IMG/VR virus record: IMGVR_UViG_3300022198_002718
Span: 1-44,488 of that record
Length of the DNA: 44,488 bases
Direction: 5' to 3' (one strand)
Source of the DNA: a virus
In this document: piece by piece, positions 12,918 to 21,776 of the stretch
How positions within the stretch are numbered: position 1 is the first letter of the stretch
Layout: every line of letters begins with the position of its first letter
Notes under the pieces: generated by a model
Databases searched by the model: none
The model's input: only the letters and a program-made list of their open reading frames with translations
Told to the model about the DNA's origin: nothing
Translations under genes and position numbers: made by a program

Positions 12918-12946
12918 AAGATAACACACTGGAGGTAGCTTGTCAA
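12918..12946 (-). promoter_or_regulatory. Sigma70-type promoter for the polymerase unit
   Basis: TTGACA (12946-12941), a 17-base spacer ending in TGT, then TATCTT (12923-12918) on the minus strand. The TGA in TTGACA is the stop codon of the 389-residue structural-region gene (12945-12943). This promoter marks the switch from the structural block to the replication block. Confidence 0.82.
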
Positions 12947-14112
12947 GTATTTTTTATTCTTTTTGTAAAATAAGTCAGAGACCCGTCTTTTTGATTATAA
13001 AATCTCTTAAACTGATCTTCGATATAGGTGGAGGCCCTTTCTTTATCGTACTTTCCGATGCTCTGAGCCATTCTAGTAATCTGCTCCTGAGAGGATCGGG
13101 ATAATGGGGAACCCTCAAAAAAATTTCGCATATTTATATATATTAATAATATATTATTATAATCTACATAATCTATATTTTTAATATTAATAACAGATGC
13201 TATTGTATTATCATTACATGTTTTATAATTTGTATTATATGGATTTAAAAACACATAAGAATTATATGTATCTATCAATAACTTCTCTAAGTGATTTAAA
13301 TCTAAAATACATGCTTTAAAATATTGTTTATCAAATACTGATTGAACTGTTTGAAGTAGATATCTGGATCTATATTCAGAAGTTACAGGTGAAGCTAAGT
13401 CTGATACTATAACTCCCGGATTATTTTGATCAACTCTAAATCCATATTGTTTTGTTAAATTCATATAATAGTTAAAAGCAGGAGAATTAAGCATCATCTG
13501 CTCTTTCATTGCATCTTCCGAAAAATCTAAGTTGGCTATATCTATAGCCAATCCAGAATGAAATATGTTTGAATTTTTTGATTTCATGAAATCGGATAAT
13601 ATAATTGTTCTATTTATATCTGAACCAATGTAAATATCCATAAATATTCTTAAGAAGTCATTGAAATTATTGATTTTTTCTTTGTGGGGCATGATATATT
13701 CATCCAATAGATTTCTCATATTTTTTTCAGATACATCGGTGAATGCCGTGATCGGATTTGAATATGCTCTTTTCACTCTTAATGAGGAGAGAATTGGATC
13801 ATCATTGGGAATCACACCCATCCTACAAGCTTTGGCAAAATGCATTTCCAAATCTTTGAACTGATCGACTACAAAATTCATAGCTCTTGCCGTAGGGATA
13901 TCTTCCCCAGTAATACTTATTGGTCTTAGAAAATTTTCATTTGGAACAACAGGTTCCAACATCCTATTGACCCTACCATAGAATGTCCTTTCTGCAAAAC
14001 CAAAATCATAAACATGTTCATAATCTTCTTTGAAAGCTTGTGCTCTATATTTCGCTCTCTCAAAAGCCAATCTGGAAGTTTTTAGGTTATTTTTACCATT
14101 AAATTCAGCCAT
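12943..14112 (-). CDS. Unknown protein at the end of the tail gene block, 389 residues
   Basis: The product begins MAEFNGKNNLKTSRLAFERA and is a soluble, mainly helical protein rich in Asn, Tyr and Asp, with no signal or membrane segment. I do not recognise a family. It is the last gene of the minus-strand structural series, following the 1389-residue baseplate-type gene by six bases, which suggests a baseplate or tail-assembly role. The region 13140-13260 is distinctly AT-rich and the encoded stretch is full of Asn, Ile and Tyr, perhaps a loop or insertion. The ATG at 14112 has GAGGG ten bases upstream. Confidence 0.8.
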   Translation of the reverse strand: MAEFNGKNNLKTSRLAFERAKYRAQAFKEDYEHVYDFGFAERTFYGRVNRMLEPVVPNENFLRPISITGEDIPTARAMNFVVDQFKDLEMHFAKACRMGVIPNDDPILSSLRVKRAYSNPITAFTDVSEKNMRNLLDEYIMPHKEKINNFNDFLRIFMDIYIGSDINRTIILSDFMKSKNSNIFHSGLAIDIANLDFSEDAMKEQMMLNSPAFNYYMNLTKQYGFRVDQNNPGVIVSDLASPVTSEYRSRYLLQTVQSVFDKQYFKACILDLNHLEKLLIDTYNSYVFLNPYNTNYKTCNDNTIASVINIKNIDYVDYNNILLIYINMRNFFEGSPLSRSSQEQITRMAQSIGKYDKERASTYIEDQFKRFYNQKDGSLTYFTKRIKNT

Positions 14113-14117
14113 TTAGA

Positions 14118-17100
14118 TTAAACCCTCACAAAAACTTGTACATTATCGTCATCAAAATAAGTAAACAATGATGTACCGTCATCATAAACAGTTAAAGTTC
14201 CAATTCTTTCTCCAACTTCATCATCTACATAATAAGTATAATCGGAATCAACTTCCAAAACATTTGGTTCTGCCGCCTCATTCAACTCAACGGTAACTTC
14301 TGCATTGACTGGACCGACAACTTCAACTATTTCTTGTTGTGGATTCTGTACGCTATTGTTTGAGTTCTCAACTTCTTCATCTTCAAATTGATAGTTTTGA
14401 ACTTCTAGGATGACGTCATTACATGCTGACTCATTTTTATTATCCGCACTATATTCTTCTATGTTTTGTCCATAATTTTTCTTTCTAATCATGTTTCCTT
14501 CTCTATCCTCTTCAGCTCCGGAGAAGTATTGCTGACCAGATATTGACGTTGTAAATTTGCCCGGAGTTATTTTTGACTTAACTGATATGATTGTGTGGTA
14601 ACCTCCAATACCCAATTGATTTGCAATTGAGTCTTTTTCTTGCGGTATTCCAAAATCAGCCCCGCCACCAAGACCATATGGATTGAAGAAAAATTCCATT
14701 CCTGGATAAAATATTGTATTTCCATACATTTCTATATTCGCAATGTAAACGGCTGCAAGTTGTGAAAATCCATTGATACCATTTTGTGCGAATCTTGCTT
14801 CTCGAATATATTGCTGATCTGATTTGGTAAGTGATATAGATTTAACCAAACCTGAATCTTGTCCAACGTGAATGTGAAATCTACTTTGATCTATATCATC
14901 CCAATAGTTTCCACTACCAGAAAAGGATAGTGATGATCCAACAGCCGCCAAAACAATATAGTTATAATAATTTTCTACCTTTGTTGAGTCACTTGCACCT
15001 CCACCATTTAAGGGCAACTCTTTTCCTGCTCCCCTGTTATTGTCAACATTTATAGCTATATTTCCAGATCTCAGAGAATTCTTAGCTGTATTAATCAGCG
15101 GTTCTTTTTCACTATCATACGCGGTAACTTGCCCCGTCTGAAATCTCAGAGAGCTTGTTATTTTTTTATCGACACAGTTTTCAATCAAAGACTTTCTTAC
15201 TAATTGATCAGATAATGTTCTTATGAATCTCAATACGGGGAATGATTTTCTTGTATCTTTCTGACTTGTAACATTATCTACAAACCATCTAGAGAAAAAG
15301 TCAATAGATATTGGTAGCTCTGCTATATTATAGACACCTACTTGTGCTGCTTTTGATTGAAGTATTGAAAATTCGAATGATCCCAAGATTATTTTTATAT
15401 TATCTAATCCATATCTTGGCGTCGACTCGTTTACATATATACAATCTAATATCGTATACAATAAATCCCCGAAATAAAAGAAAGATATTGCTCTAGAGCC
15501 TGAATCTATAAAATCAAAGTCATCAGATTTTTCTGGTAATTCTGTTTTTAAAACTTGAATTAGCGTAGTATCTTCTTCATCAGTGCTTCCATATTCCAAA
15601 TCGCATTCTTTGAAATAACCATGCTTTGAAAAGAAATCTTTGTGGCCACGATTTACAAGTGCACTATATATTACATCTCTATCCATCAATCTCTTAATGA
15701 TTGAGGATAATGATTGTTTGATTAATACTTCTTCTTGTGCTTGTAATGATATTTGTAGTTCTCTAATTTGATCATTTGTACATTCTTTTTTCTGTATTTG
15801 TTCTAAAAATAATGTTTCATTAGCTTCTCTTTTTGCTATTAGCTCCGGTGAAGCTAGGGCGTCCATTTTTGGATGTTGCAGCAATGACTCCATATATGCT
15901 CTGTATGATATAGACACTGTAACGCTGCCATCATTAGAAAATGATATATCATGATCAACCATGGTTAAAAAGAAAGACTTATTAGAGGATCTAATGGCGT
16001 CTCGCAAATCCGCACTAGCACTATCTGGAGTATAGTACCCAACTTCTGCTCGTATTCTATAAAACATTGGGTCATAATGTCTTCCACTCTGTAGTTTGAC
16101 TCCATAGGGACTATTGTCTCTGTTGCTTGGTTGCATTACTAAATCAACATATCTAAACTTATCTCTACCATTCCATCTCCATCTTATAAAATCAACAAAA
16201 GATTGAAAGAAAAGTGTAAGATTTGCTTTAATATCGTTTCGCGCCTCCGCAGGATTGGTACCATTAAACTCAAAAGAAAATTCTTTCAGACCAACACCAC
16301 TTCCTTTGTCTATTTCTGCGCTCATAAATGTTTCGGAAGGGCTTCTATCTATCTTAGATTCTCTATCGAATAGAAATTCCACTTCTTTTATTCCTTTGTT
16401 ATCGCCTGATTCATACACCTTGAATAGTCTAATTTTAGGAACCATCTCGGACATTTGATATGGCTTTAGTTCAAATAGTTCTTGTTCTTTACTCGAAGAT
16501 ACTAATTTAGAAATTAATGTTTCCTGATTTGAAGAACAACCAGCCATTATAAATCTTCCATCAAACGGAACTGAGTCTTTGTATTTTTTGTTAATTACTT
16601 CTCGATATTTTTCTGATAACTCATCTATATTTAACATCAATGCGCATTGTTTAAAGAACTTTTGTCTACTATTCAAATCTACTTCGGATATATCGGTAGC
16701 TGACTCTGAAAATTGTCCACTAGTCCAAGCGTCTATGGATTTTTTCTCAACATCCGCTAGTAGTTCTGGGGTTAGTTGGTCTTCGTTTTCAAGATTTTCG
16801 AGAAGTTTGAAAAGCTCAACTCTTCTTATCAACTCTTTGTCAATAACAAACACGGAAAGCAGTTGATCTAAAAAATTCTTATTATTTGAATCTTCTAGAT
16901 AAGAATTTTTGAAGTGATTACCTATAGTTGTATCCAACTTGTTATCATCTTCAGAATCCGCTAGAGTGTTTGTAATGAATTCTATGTATTTTTGTCTCAT
17001 CAAGAAGTCTACAAATTCACTTGGAGCCCTCTTTTTCTCGTAATATTCGCCCTCTTCAATACCAAAGATTGACCTTAAAGAGCCTGCAACAAAATCTCCA

Positions 17101-18287
17101 AAAGAATCAACGCCGAATGTCGTCTTTGATTTGAACTCATAAGAAGACAATATAATATCAGAAAAAACATTAAAGTCTTCAACTAGCTTATCATATCCTT
17201 CTGAATCTTGTATCGAAGCTGGCCAATTTATTTTTAAGTTAAATATATTTGTATTGAAGGACTCGTCTCTACCTGCTGGTGTTGAATTAATGACTCTAAC
17301 TCGAACACCTTTCTGTGCATCTTTTGGATATAAATTTCCATTTGCATTAGCGCCATTATTCTGTATCTTTAATACATTCCCATCATTCGTTGCGTGTGCA
17401 ATAGCTAGTAACCACTGATATTGCGGTAGGTTTATTTCGAAAGCATATTTGCTTTTTATTCTTTCGTTTAGTGTTTCTCCAACCCTGATATTAAAATCTT
17501 CAAATGTGTATCCATTTTGTATAATTGTTGCGATTAATTTATTATTGATGATTGTTCTTGCATCTTTTGACTCAACCAGTTTGATTATCTTGTCAAAAAT
17601 AAATCTCTTCTTTGATCTTTCTGCATCTCCAAAAGAAGCGGCTTTTGTTGAATCATGATTAAATGTTTTTGATGGAAGACCTTCATCTGGGAAAAGAACA
17701 GTTCCTACTTTTTCAGCATATACTATCTCTTTGTTTTCTCTTAAAATATCTATTGCTGCTCCGACCATGAAGTTTGATGAAGCGTCTTTTCTTAAATCTT
17801 CTACGATCTGCTCTCTGTTGTCTGAGTCTCTTGGGTCAAATGGTAGAAATCCAATGTATCTATCGTTAATTGAATATTCTTCTGCTGCTGAAATTAAGTT
17901 GTTAGCAAGGACATAGGTTTTATCTTCCGAATCTTCATCCAATGAGACAAAAGAAGCGATCATATCGTAAAAAGAGTGATTTACAAAATCGTTTTTTCCA
18001 CCATTTGTGTAGCTGCTATCTGTATATTCTGCGATAGCTTCGCCGGCAATATCTCCAAACCAGCCCCAGTTTATTGCTGTTGTGCCGACAAGCACTACTC
18101 CTGCAACAGCACCAATAGCTAAACCTCCAGATAAAACTATGGCTCCGAGACCAACGATGGCTGCGGCTCCAATAGTGAATGCATTTCCCCACCATGCTGC
18201 AGCGGCTGGATCTGGTGCAAACTGTTGAGCAAGTTTGGCTAGTTTTTTTAACTGTTCTTCCGTTACTCTTCCATCTTCAAGGCTCAT
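14118..18287 (-). CDS. Large baseplate/tail structural protein, 1389 residues
   Basis: The first 80 residues have a hydrophobic Gly/Ala-rich segment (about 36-73) able to span a membrane twice, like the membrane-active part of some tail-tip proteins. The long middle is mixed alpha/beta and includes FSFEFNGTNPAEARNDI and FRYVDLVMQPSNRD. Near 1200-1270, IGGYHTIISVKSKITPGKF resembles the closing strands of phage baseplate hub domains. The last 110 residues are acidic and low in complexity. It follows the LysM/gp53-like gene with an ATGA overlap and comes after the tape measure, so hub or wedge protein is the best guess. I see no lysozyme or peptidase motif. Confidence 0.7.
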   Translation of the reverse strand: MSLEDGRVTEEQLKKLAKLAQQFAPDPAAAAWWGNAFTIGAAAIVGLGAIVLSGGLAIGAVAGVVLVGTTAINWGWFGDIAGEAIAEYTDSSYTNGGKNDFVNHSFYDMIASFVSLDEDSEDKTYVLANNLISAAEEYSINDRYIGFLPFDPRDSDNREQIVEDLRKDASSNFMVGAAIDILRENKEIVYAEKVGTVLFPDEGLPSKTFNHDSTKAASFGDAERSKKRFIFDKIIKLVESKDARTIINNKLIATIIQNGYTFEDFNIRVGETLNERIKSKYAFEINLPQYQWLLAIAHATNDGNVLKIQNNGANANGNLYPKDAQKGVRVRVINSTPAGRDESFNTNIFNLKINWPASIQDSEGYDKLVEDFNVFSDIILSSYEFKSKTTFGVDSFGDFVAGSLRSIFGIEEGEYYEKKRAPSEFVDFLMRQKYIEFITNTLADSEDDNKLDTTIGNHFKNSYLEDSNNKNFLDQLLSVFVIDKELIRRVELFKLLENLENEDQLTPELLADVEKKSIDAWTSGQFSESATDISEVDLNSRQKFFKQCALMLNIDELSEKYREVINKKYKDSVPFDGRFIMAGCSSNQETLISKLVSSSKEQELFELKPYQMSEMVPKIRLFKVYESGDNKGIKEVEFLFDRESKIDRSPSETFMSAEIDKGSGVGLKEFSFEFNGTNPAEARNDIKANLTLFFQSFVDFIRWRWNGRDKFRYVDLVMQPSNRDNSPYGVKLQSGRHYDPMFYRIRAEVGYYTPDSASADLRDAIRSSNKSFFLTMVDHDISFSNDGSVTVSISYRAYMESLLQHPKMDALASPELIAKREANETLFLEQIQKKECTNDQIRELQISLQAQEEVLIKQSLSSIIKRLMDRDVIYSALVNRGHKDFFSKHGYFKECDLEYGSTDEEDTTLIQVLKTELPEKSDDFDFIDSGSRAISFFYFGDLLYTILDCIYVNESTPRYGLDNIKIILGSFEFSILQSKAAQVGVYNIAELPISIDFFSRWFVDNVTSQKDTRKSFPVLRFIRTLSDQLVRKSLIENCVDKKITSSLRFQTGQVTAYDSEKEPLINTAKNSLRSGNIAINVDNNRGAGKELPLNGGGASDSTKVENYYNYIVLAAVGSSLSFSGSGNYWDDIDQSRFHIHVGQDSGLVKSISLTKSDQQYIREARFAQNGINGFSQLAAVYIANIEMYGNTIFYPGMEFFFNPYGLGGGADFGIPQEKDSIANQLGIGGYHTIISVKSKITPGKFTTSISGQQYFSGAEEDREGNMIRKKNYGQNIEEYSADNKNESACNDVILEVQNYQFEDEEVENSNNSVQNPQQEIVEVVGPVNAEVTVELNEAAEPNVLEVDSDYTYYVDDEVGERIGTLTVYDDGTSLFTYFDDDNVQVFVRV

Positions 18288-18616
18288 CCCAACACCTCAA
18301 GTGCGACCGATATATTCAAAGGTATTTTCACTATATCTCCAATTTCATATAATACTTCAGTAGGTTTATTATTTAGTTTTGCGATCACCCACCATAATGT
18401 TGGATCTCCAAATTCTTTAGCGGCAAGTCTCCACAATTTGTCTCCACTTTTCCAAATATAGTCTTTTGTTCTAACTCTAGCTATTTGCTCTTCTGTTAAG
18501 TTTTTAAACCTAGGAGTCACATATTGTTCGACTTCCTTAAGTCCTCTATCTTCAAGAGTTTTTTCCCACTGTTCCGATTTATTTATAGCCTTCCTTCTAC
18601 CGTTATATCTAGACAT
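18284..18616 (-). CDS. Baseplate wedge protein with LysM-like domain, gp53-like
   Basis: The 110-residue product contains a LysM-like unit at about 48-101: DYIWKSGDKLWRLAAKEFGD, then WWVIAKLNNKP and YEIGDIVKIP, the spacing seen in T4 gp53 and similar small tail proteins. The N-terminus (MSRYNGRRKAINKSEQWEKT) is basic. In myophages such proteins sit in the baseplate wedge or hub and join larger subunits, and need not bind cell wall. Its start overlaps the stop of the upstream gene (TAATG) and its stop overlaps the next start (ATGA), so three baseplate genes are coupled. Confidence 0.78.
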   Translation of the reverse strand: MSRYNGRRKAINKSEQWEKTLEDRGLKEVEQYVTPRFKNLTEEQIARVRTKDYIWKSGDKLWRLAAKEFGDPTLWWVIAKLNNKPTEVLYEIGDIVKIPLNISVALEVLG

Positions 18617-19200
18617 TATGAACCTCCATCATATGGAAACTTGATTGGATTTCCAGTTGCACCTTTATTAAAAGCTAAATCTCTTCGGTGCTGTGGCGTA
18701 AAATCAAGCGTTGCATTATATACTTTTGGAAAAAATTCTCCAGCATTTGGAGTAAACATTCCCATTTCTAAGACTGGGTTAGCTGACCATGTTGATATCC
18801 ACCCCAAGAGAAAGTTGTCGCTTTCATTTTGATCTTGTATTAAGTTTCCAAATTTAATCTCTACCAATGGAGCCTTTGATAATACCAACGCATTATCTAC
18901 ACCAGAATATGAAGGATATAGCATTCTAGTTACTTTATTAATCATTTCCATATTTTTTCGAGCATCTTCGGAATTGTTTGAAACTATGTCAAATCCAACA
19001 TTCAAAGTCCTCTTCGTAGATTGAAATGTTCCAATTGGATCTTGTCTACCATATACTTGTTCTTCATTCCATGTTGATGAGAATGAATTTGTGAGTGATG
19101 TTAAAAACGCTGGGAACTCTACTAGCAAACTTGTGTCTTGAGCGGATCTTATTTGCAATACCGCTCTCTTTTCTCGTGAATATCTTTCTTTAAAGGCCAT
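18616..19200 (-). CDS. Tail/baseplate protein, 194 residues
   Basis: The product has an early conserved-looking block (FLTSLTNSFSSTWNEEQVYG, about 32-51), then RQDPIGTFQSTKRTLNVGFD and MLYPSYSG near 115. The pattern of 'YGR-DPI-x-T-x-Q-x-T-x-R' beta strands recurs in my experience among marine myophage tail proteins downstream of the tape measure. The position, between tape measure and LysM/gp53-like gene, supports a hub or tail-tip role. The ATG at 19200 follows GGGAGATAGCA. The exact T4 counterpart is unclear. Confidence 0.7.
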   Translation of the reverse strand: MAFKERYSREKRAVLQIRSAQDTSLLVEFPAFLTSLTNSFSSTWNEEQVYGRQDPIGTFQSTKRTLNVGFDIVSNNSEDARKNMEMINKVTRMLYPSYSGVDNALVLSKAPLVEIKFGNLIQDQNESDNFLLGWISTWSANPVLEMGMFTPNAGEFFPKVYNATLDFTPQHRRDLAFNKGATGNPIKFPYDGGS

Positions 19201-19202
19201 TG

Positions 19203-21536
19203 CTATCTCCCATCGATTACATCAGCGGCTACCGATTCTACATACCCTTTGAAGGTGGCTCCATCAACTTTGATGTTCATCTCCATCCCTTCAAAGAAAT
19301 TTTTAACGTTAGCTGTTACATTTGTTTGAGAGGCTGTGATTCTCTCTCCGGTCATACTAGATGCTTTTCCAGCAGTAATTAGAGCAAGATTCTCAATTGT
19401 TGACCTAACTTCAACTGTCTCTCCTAATTTATTCATCTCTCCGACAATAGCTTTTATTGATTCTAATGCAGCTTCATGATCGCCATTCACAATAGCCGAA
19501 GCTGCTTGAGCAGTCTTTGAATGAAACTCCGCCATTTTAGCTTCTGCCTCAGCGGTTTGGACATCAAATTTTGTAGTTGCGAATGCTTTACCAGCAAGAG
19601 CCACTGCTCCGACCAGAAGGGACAAACTAAGAACAACACCAGCTATGACCAGCCCTATTTCAGCAAGAGCTACTCCAAACGATGCAACACCAGCCGCGCT
19701 CATACTCCCAGCTGCTCCTGCGGCTTCCATTCCTGCTGCTGTTGAAGCCAGACCAGCACCTGCAGCAGTACCACCTGCGGCAAGGAGAGGCATTGTTACC
19801 GACCCAAACAAGCTTATGCCACCAAAAACCAGTTTCAAAATAGGCCAAGCCATAACAAATCCGGAAAATATAGCTAAAACTCCGCCGAGTCTTTCTCTGC
19901 CTTCTGTAGACATAGAGTTAAAGAATTCCGTTAAATAATCAGCTCCAGTTGCGATCATCTCAAAAAATGGTTCAAGAGCAACAACGATTGAGGCACCTAG
20001 CAATTGTAATTTTTCAGTTACCTTGACCGTTTTCGATACTGCATCGTCAAACTTTTGTTGAGCATCCTTTGAAGCTTTTAGTTTTCTTTCGTTTTCATCA
20101 TAAGCCTTCAAAGACATACCGAAAATTTTATTCGCCTCAGCCATATCTGTTATACCAGCAGCATTCGCAATTGCTTTTTGAGTAAAACGATCCATATCCC
20201 TAAATGCAACACCTTGAGATTGAACGGACTCTACCAGCATTCGAATACGTTCGTCTTCTGTCGCCATAAGCATTTCGGTTGTTGATAGTTGAGTTCCAAG
20301 AAGAGCATTTAGTTTACCAACACCTTCAGCAGAACCTGCGAATGTATCAAATTTGGATGCGATTGTTAAAAGAGTTGATGTTGCAACTTCAGCCGCTTTT
20401 GCCGCTGCTGCAATTCCACTAAAAACATCAAACGCCTCTCGACCATAAACCATTAGAGTCGACAAAGATTGTACAAAGTCTTTTGTGATCCTTTCAGCAG
20501 AAATACCAATCTCAACACCAGCCATTGCTAAATCTCTTTGTAATCTTATAGATTCATCAGCTGATATACCAAGGCCTTGATTTAAATTTTGGAACATTGC
20601 GGCAGAATCAGCAGCTGAAACTCCAAGTTTTTCCATTTTTGCAACTGTTTCTGCGATGTTTTGTTGTTGAGATTTGTTTAAAGATATAAAGTTTGATGTC
20701 CCATTAATCAACGTTCCAATGGCTGCGGATGCATCCTGCATCGTTACTCCATAAAACTGAGCTCCTTGCCCGACATCGTATAAAACTTCGTTAAACTCTC
20801 TTCCTTGGGCGGTTGTTCTAGCCAAAGAAGCTTGTCCTTCATCAAACGAATTGAAAAGTCTCTTTGTGTTATCGTAAATTTTGTTAAAAACGTTTAAAGA
20901 TATGTTTTTTAAGTTAAAAGTCTTCTCAAAATTCTCTCTTAAGGCCATCATTGCTTCTTCAGCTTCCTCTCCGCCTTTCGCAAGAACCTCAAGACCAACG
21001 TATAACTTGCCAAGAAAAGATTCGGAATATTTATCGACGATACCTATTGCTTGCGCCATATCTCCCAGAATTGCTTTCTGGTTTGCTCCATATTTTAATT
21101 GACCTTGATTAACTTGTTCGTTTGCTCGAAGTTGTTTTCTATACATCTCCAACTGTTCTTTGTCTAGGTCAGCAATTTCTTCGCGAATCGTTAATGCGGC
21201 TTTGTTTCCATCCTTTGAATCTTTGATGAACTCTTTTAAAGCATTTTCTCTATCTTTATCTCCATTTGCTAATGCAAGAATTTCTTCCTCCAAAAGCTGG
21301 TTTGATTTCTTACGAGCTTCTTCCATATCATTAAGAGTAATTGCCGTATCTCTTAAGATTTCTAGGTACGCTTTCGTTTCTTTGAGTTTTTCTTTTTCAA
21401 GTTTTAGAATTTCTTTAGCTAATTCTACTTGGGTTTTTGTAGACTCGGTTGTTTGCTCTTGAGCTTTCCTTTGCTTTTCTGAATTTTCAACTTGCTTGTC
21501 TGTTGGTCCTTTTGGAGTATCATTATCATTCGACAT
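19203..21536 (-). CDS. Tail tape measure protein
   Basis: The 777-residue product has the typical build: a strongly charged coiled-coil N-terminus (about 10-130), a long helical Ala-rich body with repeated LAKGGEEAEEAMMALREN-type segments, and a hydrophobic Gly/Ala-rich part at about 560-660 that can cross membranes (LAIFSGFVMAWPILKLVFGG, then AEIGLVIAGVVLSLSLLVGA). It follows the tail chaperone with its frameshift, the usual order. If each residue spans about 1.5 angstrom as in other phages, the tail would be near 115 nm. The ATG at 21536 has GAGAGGGA upstream and an ACTATTTA motif 23 bases before it. No peptidase or lysozyme domain is seen. Confidence 0.9.
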   Translation of the reverse strand: MSNDNDTPKGPTDKQVENSEKQRKAQEQTTESTKTQVELAKEILKLEKEKLKETKAYLEILRDTAITLNDMEEARKKSNQLLEEEILALANGDKDRENALKEFIKDSKDGNKAALTIREEIADLDKEQLEMYRKQLRANEQVNQGQLKYGANQKAILGDMAQAIGIVDKYSESFLGKLYVGLEVLAKGGEEAEEAMMALRENFEKTFNLKNISLNVFNKIYDNTKRLFNSFDEGQASLARTTAQGREFNEVLYDVGQGAQFYGVTMQDASAAIGTLINGTSNFISLNKSQQQNIAETVAKMEKLGVSAADSAAMFQNLNQGLGISADESIRLQRDLAMAGVEIGISAERITKDFVQSLSTLMVYGREAFDVFSGIAAAAKAAEVATSTLLTIASKFDTFAGSAEGVGKLNALLGTQLSTTEMLMATEDERIRMLVESVQSQGVAFRDMDRFTQKAIANAAGITDMAEANKIFGMSLKAYDENERKLKASKDAQQKFDDAVSKTVKVTEKLQLLGASIVVALEPFFEMIATGADYLTEFFNSMSTEGRERLGGVLAIFSGFVMAWPILKLVFGGISLFGSVTMPLLAAGGTAAGAGLASTAAGMEAAGAAGSMSAAGVASFGVALAEIGLVIAGVVLSLSLLVGAVALAGKAFATTKFDVQTAEAEAKMAEFHSKTAQAASAIVNGDHEAALESIKAIVGEMNKLGETVEVRSTIENLALITAGKASSMTGERITASQTNVTANVKNFFEGMEMNIKVDGATFKGYVESVAADVIDGR

Positions 21537-21559
21537 TCACAATCCCTCTCTTTATGAAC

Positions 21560-21567
21560 TAAATAGT
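21560..21567 (-). promoter_or_regulatory. ACTATTTA motif (putative late promoter) before tape measure
   Basis: Exact 8-mer on the minus strand in the 57-base gap between the chaperone extension stop (21594) and the tape measure start (21536). Confidence 0.55.
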
Positions 21568-21593
21568 TTATACAATAAAACCCAGAGCGACTT

Positions 21594-21776
21594 TCATCTT
21601 CTCTGGGATTTCTTGATTTCTTTTGCTTCGTCTTCGAACTGTTTCTTTAATCTTTCGATGAACCATGTTCTCAAACCAATCGGCAATGAGTGAATCTCTG
21701 TGAAAGACCATCCTCCGAAATGCTTCAGAATAAAGAATCCTTCATAGATGCCCTCCATTGCTTTAGGCGTTAGGCC
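21594..21776 (-). CDS. Frameshift-accessed C-terminal extension of the tail chaperone
   Basis: This frame has no usable start: its first ATG (21872) and the later one at about 21745 lack ribosome binding sites. It is open through the run of seven T at 21783-21777 near the end of the chaperone gene. Moving +1 (or -2) on that run joins 60 residues, GLTPKAMEGIYEGF at the start and a charged tail ending KEIKKSQRR. SLPIGLRTWFIERLKKQF in the middle resembles the short helical extensions of phage tail chaperones, which help wrap the tape measure. A -1 shift is excluded because it meets TAA two codons later. The fusion would be about 333 residues. Confidence 0.68.
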   Translation of the reverse strand, partial: GLTPKAMEGIYEGFFILKHFGGWSFTEIHSLPIGLRTWFIERLKKQFEDEAKEIKKSQRR

